64,000 nucleotides of DNA from contig JAPEVC010000190.1 of assembly GCA_027946555.1 (NCBI GenBank), positions 1-64,000 of the forward strand, read 5' to 3'. Below the pieces are notes generated by a model, which was not told where the DNA came from, did no database searches, and saw only the letters and a program-made list of their open reading frames with translations. Positions 1-13,295 of the stretch are shown one piece after another. Each line of letters opens with the position of its first letter. Positions within the stretch are counted from its first letter, which is position 1. The stretch is from Gnomoniopsis sp. IMI 355080 (Eukaryota; Ascomycota; Sordariomycetes; Diaporthales; Gnomoniaceae). A program made the translations under genes and the position numbers.

Positions 1-2095
1 ACTCGAAGTAGCTTGCTTAATATAGGTTATCCGGAAACTATATACCCTTATTAGATCGAACCGGGTAAAGCCCGTTATTATTCTTATGGATTATATAGCC
101 ACTATTAGCATTATATATTAAACCACTATATCCACTATCGATAAAACGAAGGCGAATATAAAGCTTATATTAGCGGCTGAATACCTTAGTTAATATAACC
201 TTCGAGTTATTCATATTCCAGGACGGTTTAATATACTCGCTAACGCCGTATCGCAGCTACTATTAATATAGCCAGTATATAAAGACGGCGGAGTACTGGA
301 TTATCTATAGTAGTAGGCCTTTATCTAACCGGAGATAGAGTATATCTATATCTTAATTAAAGCTAACTTTAACTAGGACCTATAATCGCGGATCGTTAAC
401 GGATATAAATACCACGCCGGATAGACCCGGATTATTTAATAAATCCGTAAGTAGATGCTAGGTATTAAGTTACCGTTTACTATAGACCGAAACGGATTCC
501 TTTACCTTAAGGACTATAATAGGAAATAACGGTTATATCTTCTAAAGATAGTAGCCTAGGAGTTTATCGTGGATTTATATAATAATAAATATCACTTTTC
601 CGCTAACTGTATCTGGCGTGACCTAATAGATAGATATATTATTAGGAAATGCCGGCAGTAAATAGAGGAATATATTAAGAACTGCCGGATCTGCGATGAA
701 AATTAGAATAAGAATAAATAACCGATAGGTAAACTTTAACCTATACTATCCCCAAGTATTCCTTTCCATATAATCACTATGGATTTTATCACTGCTATAC
801 CAGATATACTATCTAAAAGCACTATATAGGCTATCCCTTATATACCGTTCTATAACTCTTTCCTTACCGTAACTAATAAATAGAATAAATTAATTATAAT
901 TATCCCGGGGAATTCGGTATATACCGCTTAGGATTAGGCTACTATACTATTAAGGATATTATATACCTATAACTAGGGCATATCTAAATATATTATTAGT
1001 AATCGAGACCTTAAGTTCCTCTCTAACTTCTAGAAGACTATCTAGCAATCGACCGGTATTAAGCTTATATACTCCACGGTATATCACCTATAGATAGATA
1101 GGCAGTCCGAGGTGAAGAACCGGGTAATCGAGCTAGCTATCTATATCTTTATAGCTACTTACCCGGATATCGAATAGACGGAGATTATACTAGCCCTTTA
1201 GTTTAACCTGAATAATGCCTATAATAAAGCTACTAACTACTCGGCTAACTAACTTCTATTAGGAATAAATCTCCTTGCTAACAACTAGGCCGGTAAAACT
1301 ATAGTAAATATATCCCATGGCACCTTTTAGGAGGAAGCTTAGCTTTCTATCGCCGAGGCATAAATAGCTGCTAAGCACTAGTATAATAAGAAGCATAGGA
1401 AAGGATTATTTACTCCCGGAGATTAGGTTTATATAAGGATTAGCTATAGACACTCCTTACTAGGAAACCCACCCAGGAAATATTCACTATAAAGGATAGG
1501 CCCTTTCCAGGTTAAACGGTAAGTAAGACCGCTTGCCTACGAACTCAACCTAGCTCTATATATAAATATATATCCTATAATATCTATTATATAGCTTACT
1601 CCCGCGAGACTACTAGAGTCGGATCCCTACGGATATAACCCGTTATACCCTAATAGCATTAATATCCCTAATAATCCTAATATAGATAAATACTATAAAG
1701 CCTACCGGCACTATAAACTAGAATGAATTATAGCTAAATATAACCGCTATTATAGACACGGATAACCTTAAACGGAGTACCTAATAAAGTAGATAAACTA
1801 CCTAAGCCACTATAATATATAGATACCCCGAGATGCCTTTAGTGCTAATAATATAGTTAAGGATTTTAAAGCAAAATAGAGATAGATATAGGAGCTCTGA
1901 GAAGCTACCGTAAAATCCTATCCGTAACCCCCTCTACCACTAGAACCAGGAGATATTATAACCCCTAAGCTAAAACAAGGACTAGGACGACCTCGCCGTA
2001 AAGTCTCCCACGAGATATCACCGGGTCAACCATCTGCCACCCCTATTATAAACTAAGGTAGGGCCACTTTAAGGCGGTTATATCGTATAGTGAAT
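1..2095 (+). mobile_element. RIP-degraded Ty3/gypsy chromovirus pol, 3' part
   Basis: No intact ORF survives, but one plus-strand reading frame stays recognisable if in-frame TAG/TAA are read as mutated CAG/CAA. In order it shows the end of RNase H (about 200-270, a HIPG motif), the His2-Cys2 zinc finger of the integrase (about 570-690), the integrase core (about 775-1290, with the NRDLKF and STVYHLQ-type blocks) and a C-terminal chromodomain-like stretch (about 1725-1880). This order is that of chromoviral gypsy pol. CA and TG dinucleotides are scarce while TA is abundant and CG remains, which is the signature of repeat-induced point mutation acting on CpA. The element enters from outside the window, so gag, protease and reverse transcriptase are not seen. 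It is dead as a coding element. Confidence 0.85.
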
Positions 2096-2259
2096 TTACC
2101 GTATTTATAAACTTAAACGTAGCTTAACTTTCAAATTAATTTCAACCTGCTTTCAAACTTAGATAACCACCTATAAATCCATCCTGCTTTTCTTCTTCAA
2201 ATCATCAACCATCCACTCTTTATTAAACCAAGTAAGCCTTATCCATCAGACCACGCAGT

Positions 2260-4050
2260 ATCACCCTGCCAGCTATAATACTCGGTATATTAGATACTCT
2301 AGAGCTATTAGCGTTCTATACTATACCTATCCCCACCTCCTAAGACCCCGAGGGAGCGGTGGTATGCCGTAGCCGTATTAAGGAGTATGCTATTAAGGTA
2401 TATAAACCGACCTCTCGCGACTATCTAAAGATAGAGGGATACCGGTAGGCGATATACCTTTATAGAGGCGAAGCCTAGATTAATTAAGGTATATCCGTAA
2501 TACGCTCTATTATAGCCACTTACCTTAGCCGATACTAAGGATAAACTAACCGCTACCATATAATTATAGAGGATAAAGGCTATTTATTATATATCGACTA
2601 TAAAGTTGAATATAATATCTATATACCGGGGTCTAAGCTAGAGGAGAGTCGCCGCGGCTAACCTATCTCCACCGAGGAAGCCTAACGCCTCCTTATTAAA
2701 TACCCTATCCCCGCCTAGATCGACCGTAATTTACTAATCTATAATAGCTGGAATTTAAACCCGGATAAGCTCCTCTTAAAGCTATAGCCTAAGGACTCCG
2801 AGGATAGTAATATTAACAATAATTACCCGGTAATATCCCTAGACTTTATCCCCGAGACCCTGCTATTTTATAGTCTATAATCCATTATAGCTAGCGGCGG
2901 CAAGAACCCTAAGACCCTTAATATTAATAAGACTAGCTATATAATCTCTAGAGATACCGGTAACGGCGTATTTACTAAGGAAGTTATAGTAAAGTTATCC
3001 TAATAAGAGCTTAACGCCCTTTACTATACTATTAATATCTATAAAGTTACTATACGGCATAACTAAAACCGCTACCCTTAATCCGATATAATAAATCTAT
3101 AGACTAAGGTAGTTAAGAAAACTACTATTAGCCTTACCTTAGTTAACGATTATATTATTGCCGCAGGCGAAGAATAATAATAACCTGCCGTATAATTCGC
3201 CTCCCCTAAGGCGATAATATCCCGGTTTATAAATATAACTAAGTCTATTAATAAAAAGCGCGCCCGCTATATTAAAGACTCCGATATAGAGATTATATCT
3301 AAAGATATTATAGATTCACCTACCCGCTCTCTATTCGGTAAAGGCAAAAACACTATAAATCCTATTTCGCCTAGATATATTAGGACTTCACCTAAATTTA
3401 TTATAGACGCTACCGCTATAGTTTATAAGCGGCTCGAATACTATAAGAAGCTAATTAACTCGACCGCTAAGTATTAAATAGAAAGCTACTCGATCTATAC
3501 CTATAATAATATCCTGCCCCTCGCTAACGCCTATAAGGCTATATTCGATAAAATTAAGATAAAATTCACTTCCCTTAACGACTATAAGTCTGCTATCTAC
3601 TTCCTACCCCTACCTATTACTATCTACCTTAAGAACCTTATCAAGACCCTTAAGGCCGGCTATAAGGAGGATATATCCGATAAAATAAGACTATACTTTA
3701 TTATAAACTACCTTTTCGGTTTTAATATTAATTATATCCCTGCGAAGATAAGCCCCTCGACTACGGATATTAGAATAGATTATTATAAGACTTTTAATAT
3801 TTAGAAGAAGTTACTAGATATTTAAAAGCGGATAACTACCGAGACGGAGTATACCTATATAAAACGAATAATAGCTATTGCTAGTTATATTTAGACCTTC
3901 GGCTTAGTTAAAGCTAGCTATCTAAACTCTATAGATTATAAGAAGATAATCGCTAAAGTAATAAAGGAGAAATTAAATATAGCTTTTAATAAGAACCGCT
4001 ATAAGGAGAATCTAGAGGATAATAATATAGAGGACTTAATTACCGAATAA
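2260..4050 (+). pseudogene. RIP-degraded long reading frame, unidentified (probably transposon ORF)
   Basis: A single plus-strand frame of roughly 590 codons is continuous from about 2260 to the stop near 4048 if the many in-frame TAG/TAA codons are read as former CAG/CAA. Outside those codons the frame is maintained, so this was a real protein gene before RIP. Charged, Lys/Asp/Tyr-rich segments are visible but I recognise no catalytic motif, zinc knuckle or reverse-transcriptase block. It follows the gypsy pol remnant after about 160 bases. It could be an accessory ORF of that element, a gag-like gene of a neighbouring copy, or a captured host gene. The function is unknown. Confidence 0.5.
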
Positions 4051-4629
4051 AGGCAGGAGAGGAGGACTCGGCGGAACCCGCTTTCGTAATAATTCTATCG
4101 GTGAAAGATCGGTAAAGCCTAAGAGGGTAAGAAGTTTCTTTTATTATAAACCGGCGGCTATTAAGCTATTTCTTTTATCGATTGCTAGGGCTATAAGGCT
4201 AATTAACCGGGCAGTTTCCCGGATATTTCCTTTATTATTAACCGGCGGCCGTCGGGCTATATTTTTTCTTTAATCGCCGAGGCCCTAATACCACTTAACC
4301 GGGCAGTTCCCGGGTAATAGATCGCGTTAACTTTAACCTATTATATAATAAATTATATTAAGTGAATCTAATAAATATTAACTATACTACTCTTTTAGAA
4401 GGAGGAGGCCAAATTTAATGACAGACTATTATAGATAAAGGTTATTAACGGGCGGCAAATAATGGCTATAAAGGTATGATGGATTCGTATAGTGAATATA
4501 TGGTGAATTCATACGGTGAACCCACGGTGAATTCACCGGTAATCGCACGGTGTATATATAGTGAATTCTCCTAGCGAATGCACGGTATATTTATAGTAGA
4601 CTTTATATAGCCTAGTCGTTAGGACTTAT
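4051..4629. other. RIP-type non-coding block with short GTGAATTC-like repeats
   Basis: AT-rich and TA-rich sequence without a maintained frame. Around 4490-4570 there is a local cluster of GTGAATTC/GTGAAC-type words, and a similar word occurs near 2090 at the end of the pol remnant. This could be decayed LTR or untranslated sequence, but no terminal repeat pair could be confirmed by eye. Confidence 0.4.
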
Positions 4630-5240
4630 CCCCTTCTATTATTTAGAAAAGGGCATCGTCATATAATACACTCATTAGCCCGCCATCAGAGAACCCGCTC
4701 CTATCCTAGGAATATATTAACTTATATCCTCCCCCGGTCTTATTATTATCCGATCTAGATAGCTCTCTATAAGAGGAGTTCTTTATAGAGGAGATCCTTT
4801 AGGCTAAGAATATATAGGGCCGTGGCTGTAAGTGTTAAGTCTTAGTTAAATATATAGGCTATAATACTCCGGAATGGCAACCCCTTGAATTTATTAAAGA
4901 TACTAAGGCCTTAGACTGCTTTAAGGCTAAGTAGGGTAATATATAGATATATAATAGGCCCGTGTTATGCCGACGCCGGCTCTATTCCACTCGCTTATTA
5001 TAGTCGGCCCCGGTCCTTATCGAGGGAGGATGGTATAATGCTAATAAGGCAGGGTTAAGGTAGGGTCGGGTCGGATATAGGGTATAGATATTATATTATA
5101 TCGTGAGATATATCGGATAGAGGGGAGAATTATAGCTTACCTTATTACCGGATTATTACTATAGCTTATATTATATAATATCGGTTAACAATATCGGCTA
5201 TCTATTTTTAGTATATTTATTCTAATATAATAACGAAGGC
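4630..5240 (+). pseudogene. RIP-degraded chromodomain-containing ORF fragment
   Basis: The plus-strand frame across about 4690-4935 reads as a chromodomain once TAG/TAA are treated as mutated Gln codons: an EEIL-like start, a GRG turn, the LVKY-GY core, a W-x-PLEF block and a DTKAL-DCF end. These match the usual order VEeIL, LVKWkGY, TWEP and a C-terminal helix. It lies about 2.8 kb downstream of the chromodomain at the end of the gypsy pol remnant, so it is a separate element or gene. Downstream the frame continues without recognisable motifs to about 5240. It is probably a fragment of another chromovirus or of a host-derived chromodomain gene. Confidence 0.5.
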
Positions 5241-7500
5241 TAGTAGGGCGAAGACTAAGTCTTTGTAACCTTATATTTAATATATAATATAGATATATTC
5301 TTGCTTTCTAATATTTATAGCGGCGTTGCGCCTCCTTTAAGGGCGATAACCGCTCCTCCTCCGATAGCGGGGTATAAGAATAACGGCGGCGAGACGATAA
5401 CGACGAGCCGACTTTATCACAGAATAGATACGCGGTAGGGTTATAGCGATAGGATAAGCTAATATAGTACGAGCGTGGAGTATTACGCTTAGTATATAGG
5501 GTATGGTAATTGCGGTAATACTCGGTATAAGGGGTATAAGAAAGGGGTATCCGAGTATTAATATTATAATATAAAGTATTAATGGCGACGGTAAGTATAT
5601 TAGACTCTTTACGCCGGTTAGTATAGTCCTTATTAATACGGCGCTATTATACTTAAATTAGTCTATAGCCGATATAATCCTATACCGGGCCCGGTTTTTA
5701 ATTAAGCGGGGGTTAATATTTATCTTAAGGTCGACGATAGCTTATTAAGTAGCGGCTTATTGCTAGCTAATCTAGTTAAAGGTACCGGCGAGGCGGCTTA
5801 TAAACTCTATTAGTATAGCTACTTCTTATCGCTTATATTAATTATTATACGGCGTTATAGCGCTATAAGTAGGAGTTATATCGAAGCTAAAAGGTAATAA
5901 TAAGGCAGAGTTAGGAAATATAAAAGGAGAGTTATTAAGAGTATAGGGAGGCGTGGTAATAGCGGGAGATATATTAATAGCGGTAGTAATATAAATATGG
6001 CGATTACGGGCTGGGATTGCTTCGGGCGCGATATATATAGGGTTAGCGGCGTCGGCGGTAAGCTAGCGGCGCTAGCGAGCGACGGTATTAATAAAGGTAG
6101 GGGTTAGGATAGTATAGTAATTAGGGATATTGCCGACTTTCTTATAGGCAGGGGTAATAATAGCCTGGTTATAGGAGGCGAGGCAGATAAGGTCATCGAG
6201 GCGGTTATATAGTATAATGCTAATAGTAAGCAGGTATAATAACTTATAATATTAGCGAGGACCGAATAGTCGTGATATATTCCTATACCGCGCCCGGTAT
6301 AGATATGCGTTATAAGTATAAAGATTAGGGAATAGTAGACTTACCTAATCATACTTGCGGTACTTTATATTATAATAGGCATAACCTTAGCCGCGCTAGG
6401 ACTTAGTATATACTAGCACGGTTCCATTCTTATATAGCTCGTTTATATAGCTGTTATAGATGGTAGAGAGCTTTTTATCGGGTTTATTATCATTATCGTC
6501 GCTGATTATAATTATATTACCGATGACTCGGCGACGCTATAAAGCGGTATTAGTTAGGTTATGTCTAGGTATCGACGCGGTACCGATATAAATACGATAT
6601 ATTAGAGGAGTACTTATATTAGGACTATATCTAGGTTAGCGGCCGCCGCTATCTAGAGCTTTAATAGTAATATAACTATTACCTAGACTATTCTAGATAG
6701 CTATAGATATAATATTTAATATTAGCGAGGTAAGGATTAGTAGGGTAGGTGCGGGCGTGATGCTTTTATTGATTGATTAATTAATTAATTAACGGATAGA
6801 TTAATTAATTAATTAATAAAGAAGGAAGGACTAAAGTCCGGGAATATAATAGGGATAGGGCGGGCGCGGTTTAGGTATAAAGCGTTTAAAAGAAGAAGGA
6901 AGGAGGTTTATAATTCGGATCCGATACGGATCCGAGCTTTTAAGCTATAGGATATGGCCTATATACGAAACGGCAGAATTTAGACTGCCTGCGAAATATA
7001 GCCGTAACTATATATACGGCAGCAGAACCTATACCGCCCGTATAATTAATAGGGATATAACCGTTATAATAACGGGCTATAGCTAGATAGTATTTACTCC
7101 GACTTATAAGCGGTATTAGTATATTATTATATAGCTATTAGTCCTAACCCATCCTCTTCCCACGGTGGCAACTTATAGGCGATTAAGAGGTCCTTTAAGG
7201 ATAGCGGAGGGGTATATTATAGGCTCGGGCTTTGCCCGGCTTAGATAAATAGTCCGGAGTTAGTCTGGAGTAACCTATATAGTAATATATATAGCGCGCT
7301 CCTCCTAGCTAGCTTAACCTAGCTTATAGCTAGATTCCATATTAGAATTTATACTTCTAATTAGGCACTTGCCAACAGTAGCTTCGTAAGTCAGACCTTC
7401 ATATATATATTAATTATATAAATAGAGTTTTAATAAAGACTGATTTTATATAGCCTTATTTTAATTTTATATAATTATATTTCGAATCTAACAAGGCATT
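5240..7500. mobile_element. RIP-degraded repeat block, unidentified
   Basis: TA-rich, CA/TG-poor sequence with many retained CG dinucleotides. Reading the minus strand between about 6720 and 5880 with TAG/TAA as Gln gives long continuous stretches rich in Asn, Tyr, Thr and Pro, so a minus-strand gene may once have been present, but no family could be recognised. A low-complexity ATTA/TTAA tract lies at 6770-6819. The block fades into ordinary AT-rich sequence around 7330-7560. Confidence 0.5.
6770..6819. repeat. ATTA/TTAA low-complexity tract
   Basis: Two runs of repeated TTAA units separated by a short CGGATAGA interruption, inside the RIP-degraded block. Confidence 0.7.
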
Positions 7501-8539
7501 ATGATAAGTCTAATAAAAAATTATAATCTTATATGTTATATTAGATAATACAAATAAGAAACTAGGTAAGATATCAGACTAGAATACTAGCCTTTTTAGA
7601 ACGTGTAAAATATATTCTAGATTTAAAATCTTACGCATAGAATTCAGGTCCGAACTCAATAGACCTAAATTGGTTGAGAGGCTGGGTCTATGGACCTGGT
7701 CCGTATATGCGTAATTCGTGGACGACTATGGGTTATTGTTTCCTGGGCCTATCTACTACTACCTGGCTCATCTTATCCTTATATAGCATTCAAATTAGGA
7801 AGCCTTCCTACTAAGCAAGTGGTTTCATGACCATGTCAATTTTCCATGTCTCGTTGAACGTTTCGAAAAAGATGCGCTTCAGCCTTCAGCATTTTCAACA
7901 AGGATGATCTGAATATCTGTGGACCGAAATCTGAGATCAACAAAGAAGCTGTGTCAACTGTGCCGTCCCGCCAACGTTCGCTGCCAAGTGGAAGGCTGAA
8001 CCAACGGCTGAGCCAAGGGCTGGACACAGACACCTGCAATTTGGAATCAGATCAGGTACCGGAAAGGAACACAGAGGAAGAAGAGCTTCCAAGCCTCGAA
8101 GGAGGTGCTAGTCCCGAACCCCTATCCAACTTTAGAAGCTCGAGTACAACGATATGTGTTTCCTCCGACCGTCGAAGGGCTTCTTCCACAGGAAGGGCCC
8201 TCCTTTCGAAATTATACATAGTAAGAGCTAAGCACCAACAAGCTCACATCCACGTCTCATCGTGCCTTGGCCAGGAAGTTCGCGATAATTTGTACCTGCC
8301 TAAGTGGGGAGCGCTACCTGGAAGCCAATAGAAGAAGTTGAATTCATTTGACAGAGGATGAGGATGGGAAAGCTCAAATTCGATGATTCCTGGTATATCC
8401 TTAGTTGGGACAAAAGTTTAGAAGTAGGGGAATGTTATACACATGTATATATAATCATCAATCCCCGGGTATCATGTCCTGCAAACTTGAAGACTGTCTG
8501 CAACGTGTTGCCTAAGTAATCATCATCTTTCCATCTAGA
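7501..8539. other. Intergenic, transition from RIP block to gene space
   Basis: AT-rich until about 7660, then ordinary composition. An open frame without an ATG (7951-8331, opens at GTG) has no recognisable domain and is not called. This stretch is the upstream region of the SGNH/FG-GAP gene. Nothing else is seen. Confidence 0.5.
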
Positions 8540-11500
8540 ATGGTGTTCCACTCGTTCTCGTGGCTGGGCCATTGGTTCACGGTTGCGTCCCTTCTTCTTC
8601 ATCATGCGTTTGCATATCCAAGTGCTCCTAATATCTTTGAAGACGGCAAACTCTCCAACGTCACGGAGTTGATTCAGTCGGAAAAACGTGCGGATACCTT
8701 CTTCCTTCGAATGCTGCCCCTGGGAGCGTCCATCACAGCGGGCTTTGGCTCGAGCACCGGCAATGGGTCAGTTATAACAACTACCTACTGCGTTGACAAC
8801 ATGCGTTCAATAGACAGAATCGACTGACCGTGGCCGACTCATAGATATCGAAAGCCACTCCGCGACCAACTTCGAAAAGATGGCTGGCTGGTGAACTATG
8901 TTGGCACTAAGAATGGGTACACCAACGCTCCCCTCACTGGAGTGCCAATGAAGGACAACGTGAGTATCAGTCCGGAGCTGATAGTCTTGTTCACAAATTA
9001 GCCACGACTGGAGATACTTGCTGACAGTCACAACAGAGCGTTGAGGCGGTTCCCGGCTACGAGATTGCTGGGGTCCAAGGACTCATCGAGAACTCTGCAA
9101 AGTATATGCCCAATGTTGTTCTCATCAATGCCGGCCACAACGACTGCTTCAACAACGATGATGAAGGCAATATAGGGAACCGCATGAGCAACTTACTCGA
9201 CACCATCTTCAACAAGATCCCAGGCACAACGGTCATTCTCTCGACGCTGCCTCCCACTCTCGATGCGCCGCTGGTTGCATGCCACAACAGCGCGAATGCT
9301 GCATTCCGCAGCTTGGTCACAACTCGCAGTGCCCAAGGCCAGAAGATTTTGCTGGCCGACATGGATCCTGCAAGTACCTCGTACTGGAATACTGTCATTG
9401 GCGGCGATTACTTCGACAGTATGTCACCCCCTGTCGATTGAACCTCTCACTGCCCACCGGAAATGGTCTCTGGTCAGGTAGTACTTGAGCTGACGAGAAG
9501 GTCTTAGCTACGCATCCTAATGACTCTGGACATGCCAAGATGGCAGCTATCTGGTAAGTATTTGTGCAATTTGTGAGACCCCTGGAGTAGACCTGAAGTC
9601 GTTGTAAAAACCGGTGGTTCCATTGGTCTCGGAGCGTGTCCCACGGCCGTTCTGGCGCAATCGTTGACAGAACTCACCCACAAAGGTACAAAACATTGTC
9701 CGATGCCTTTTCTAAGGGCTTGATCACAGCGCCAGCCACTACAGCCTACAGTGACACCGCCCCTATCAACACGTGCGCTAAAGCGTACGGAAACTCGGAA
9801 GCAACAAAACGACAGACTCAGTCTGGGAGCGGCTGGGACGATGGCATTTATATCCATCACGGGGACCCTCGAGGCGAAAGACGTTTCTTCGGCGACTACC
9901 CTGGCCAACAGCAACACTTCTACTTTGCCTCGATTACCGTCAAGAACAGTCCCTGGGACGACCTCATCCAGTACCAGGAAACGACATCTGGCGGCAACCG
10001 CAAGTACTTCCTATACCGAGCCACCGGCCCAGGAATATGGGAAGACGTCCATGAGGAGTTCTGGATACCGGATACATGCATAGCGCGTGGCGTACGATGG
10101 GCGGACATGAATGGCGATGGCCTGGACGACTTTGTGTGTATCGCACCCAACGGCGATGCCGTCTCCTCCTTTAATCGCGGAGGGCTCAGCTTTGAGAATT
10201 TGGGCATCGCAAAGCACAATGAGGGCCCTGTACAGAAGTACATTCGGCTTGGTGATATTGACGGTGATGGGCGATGCGACTATTGTGCTCTGAACGACGA
10301 TGGATCTATGCGATGCTGGCGAAACGGCGGCCTAAAGGATATTTCAGACAATTGGCAGGCGATGGGTACTGTTTTCAATGCCAAAAACTTTGGCGATATC
10401 GACGGTGTCCGTCTGGTGGATATAAATGGAGACGTAAGTTGTCACGTTCTTCTATGCTTTCTAAGGTTGACTATAACCCTCTCAAATACTGATTTGTGCT
10501 TCAGGGCCGTTCCGACTATCTCTGGGTCGATGACGATGGTCAAACATGGACCTACACCAACAGTCGTGGGTGTGTTAAAGGTAATCTTGGGCAAGGCCTG
10601 ACCCCTATTTGGCGTGCTGGTGAAAATCGAGAATATGGTGCTGGCCCTACTATGATAGGTATTGGCTATCCTAATGTTCGAAACGAAATACAGTTTGGCA
10701 AAGTATACGGAAATACTCAGTCCTTCGGCTTCCACTCTTCACGCGACTACATCTACGTCGAAGAGACAGCCAGGATCGGTGCAGCAAAATTCGCGAACGG
10801 CTCTTTCTACAATAGCAGCACGCCCTCCAATGTCACGGTGGTCGGAGCCGGTGTCAACTCAACTGGGCTAAACAAAAGAGCCGATATTTTCACCTACGAA
10901 TACAGCATCAAGGTTTGGGAAAATAACGGCATCGGTGGGGGCAAGCTTAAAGGCGACGGCGATCGTTATTGTAATATGATGGGACATCTCAACAACCGCC
11001 AGGATTATGTCTGGATATACTCTAACGGAAAGATGTGGATTTGGGAGGCCTTGAACGAGTTTCCAGCCCAGCCAAAGTATTGGGGCGACGACTATCTGAT
11101 GTGGGATATTACTGCCTCGCGTTCTTTGGACCGTCGCGACCTGCACCTGTCAGACTGGGACGGCGACGGTGCGTGCGACATCATCTATGCCGACCCTAAC
11201 AACGGCAACGTCGAAGTCTGGATCAACCAGATCAGGAAGGGTGGTGGCGGAGGTAAACCGACCTTTATACAGCAGAGCAACCCGGCCCCCGGAGTCAGCT
11301 GTGATCAGCCTCGAGGCTACGGTCAATTTGACGTCGCCGTTCGATTTGCAGATGTGACGTGAGTGTGCTTCGCTTTTGGTCCACTATTCGCTCTCTTCTA
11401 TAAATCTTCTCCTATTCATGATGGCGAAGCTAATATTCCTTCTTTCTCAGAGGCAATGGACGTCCTGATTATCTTTGTATGGAAAGGGACGGCCGTACAA

Positions 11501-13295
11501 AGGGCTATCTTCATAACACCGACGGCTCTTTCACTTACCAATCACAAATCAAACAATCGGATGGGTACGACCGTGCCAATCTTAGGTTTGCGGATGTTGA
11601 CGGTGACGGACTCGCTGATTTACTTTGGACCGATAAGTTTAGAGGAGATGCTATGGTATGGAAAAACCAGGGCCGTATCCCCGCGGCCGGAACTGCCAGT
11701 TCTTTTACTTGGACAAACCTAGGATTCCTGTACAACGCTCCCAGCCAAGGCACGTGCCTCGAGTTTCCGGACCTCGATGGCAATGGCCGAGCAGATATGG
11801 TGGCGATCGAGCCCCTTGAAAATACGGCCACGACGTGGTTCAACAACTGCCCTGATGGTGGCTCGGCCGACGATCCTGACACACTCACGAGCGCGGGTCT
11901 TCCTTCCCTCCCTGCAGGTGGCGGCACTGACCCCGGCAACACCAATAACGAATTTATCTTGGGATACCATGCGTTCGGTGACTCGTACGCCGCTGGTATT
12001 GGTGCTGGAAGCGGAGAAGGCCCAACGTACTGTCGTCGAGGTATGCGATCCTATCCCAAACAGACATACGCATGGCTCCAAGACCACGGCAACGAGAACA
12101 TGTTCTTCAGGACCGCTGCGTGCTCCGGAGATACTTTGGATGGAGTCAAGAGACAGATTGACGACTTCTACCAGCCGGAGAAATACGACGTTTTGTCTCT
12201 TTCCGTGGGTGGGAATGATATCGGGTTTGGTGAATTGGTCGACGACTGCATCCTTACTTACGGCCCGATCACGCCCGCCCCGGCTTATGCCAAACTCTGC
12301 GAGGATGCAAAGACGAAGGCTAGGAACAAGATGCAGGATACATCGACAGCTGGGATTGGGTACGGATTCAAGGAAATTTACAAACAACTCATTAACAAGG
12401 CGCGAACAGTGAGTTACCACTTACAAATGCTCATTAATGATGATTCCCATTCCTGGGGGCCTGCGCCTTGTACCAAACTCCCACAACTGACCCAAAGATT
12501 TGAATACAGGATGCCCAGCTCTATGTTACCGCTTACGTGCCTTTCTTCAATGCCCAGCCCTCGAGTACATGGTGCAATGATGTGACCTTTTACTATTGGG
12601 CGCCGAAACATTACGATTCCGACCAGCATGATTCGCGCTATGTGTACCTCGACGTCGCCCGACGACAGGAGCTCAACGATCTTGTTCTCCAGCTCAATAC
12701 TCTCATCGAGAAAAGCGTTGCACAGGCCAATTCCGAGCTCGGGGGAAGTAATCGAATTTATTTTGTCCAGCCCAAGACGTTCGTCGAGGAGCGGTTCTGC
12801 GAACAGGATGTCTCGGAGCCCGATGAAGACCGGCCAATCACGAATCTTTTCCTCTCTGGCTGGAAAGACAACTGGGATCAGACAGCGACCGCCGCTGACA
12901 CCGCAGCAGATATCGCAGAGATCCAGGCACAAGGAGGCCAAATCGTGCTTCCCAACGCCGACACGTGCACAAACGACTTGGGCACGGATCCGGACCCGTA
13001 CGCATACTTCCTTTGCCGTGTGGCCCAGGAGGTGCAGACGAATCCGTCGGGCAACGCGGCTACACGTCTCCAGGGTGCCAACGCCGCCCTCGCTCGCGGT
13101 GACTTTGGAAGTGCAGACATCCCCTTCTATTTGCCAACGAGTACTGCGAAGACTTTTCATCCGCGCTCGATGGGCCACCATAACTACATGGCCGCCTTGG
13201 TCGATGCCATGTACGACAATGGGCAATGGCTGTCGTCGCTTGGCGCTCCAGATGTCTCGGATTATTGGCCGACAGATATTCCAAGTGAGGGATGA
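8540..13295 (+). CDS. Secreted protein with two SGNH hydrolase domains flanking FG-GAP/VCBS repeats
   Basis: Predicted 1371-residue secreted esterase/lipase-type protein. Exons: 8540-8766, 8845-8959, 9037-9418, 9508-9553, 9686-10433, 10505-11358, 11451-12408, 12510-13295; the phases fit. Residues 1-25 form a signal peptide. A first SGNH domain (about 52-256) has the nucleophile block LPLGASIT (Ser64), the INAGHND block (Asn149) and DTTHPNDSGH (Asp241, His244). The middle (about 390-910) carries at least seven DxDGDGxxD-type FG-GAP/VCBS motifs (for example near 397, 446, 501, 723, 839, 898), which normally form a calcium-binding beta-propeller. A second, different SGNH domain follows, with HAFGDSYAAG (Ser969), SVGGND (Asn1046) and a C-terminal HPRSMGHH block (His1327/His1333). 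Both catalytic sets look intact. The substrate is unknown; a cell-wall or plant polymer ester is a guess. It lies outside the apparent polyketide cluster. Confidence 0.88.

Noticed and set aside
7951..8331. 126-codon plus-strand open frame
   Set aside because: It opens at GTG, has no ATG, no domain and no splice context; probably chance.
8540..13295. SGNH protein as the missing PKS releasing hydrolase
   Set aside because: It is secreted, far larger than known releasing hydrolases and separated from the cluster by two unrelated genes.
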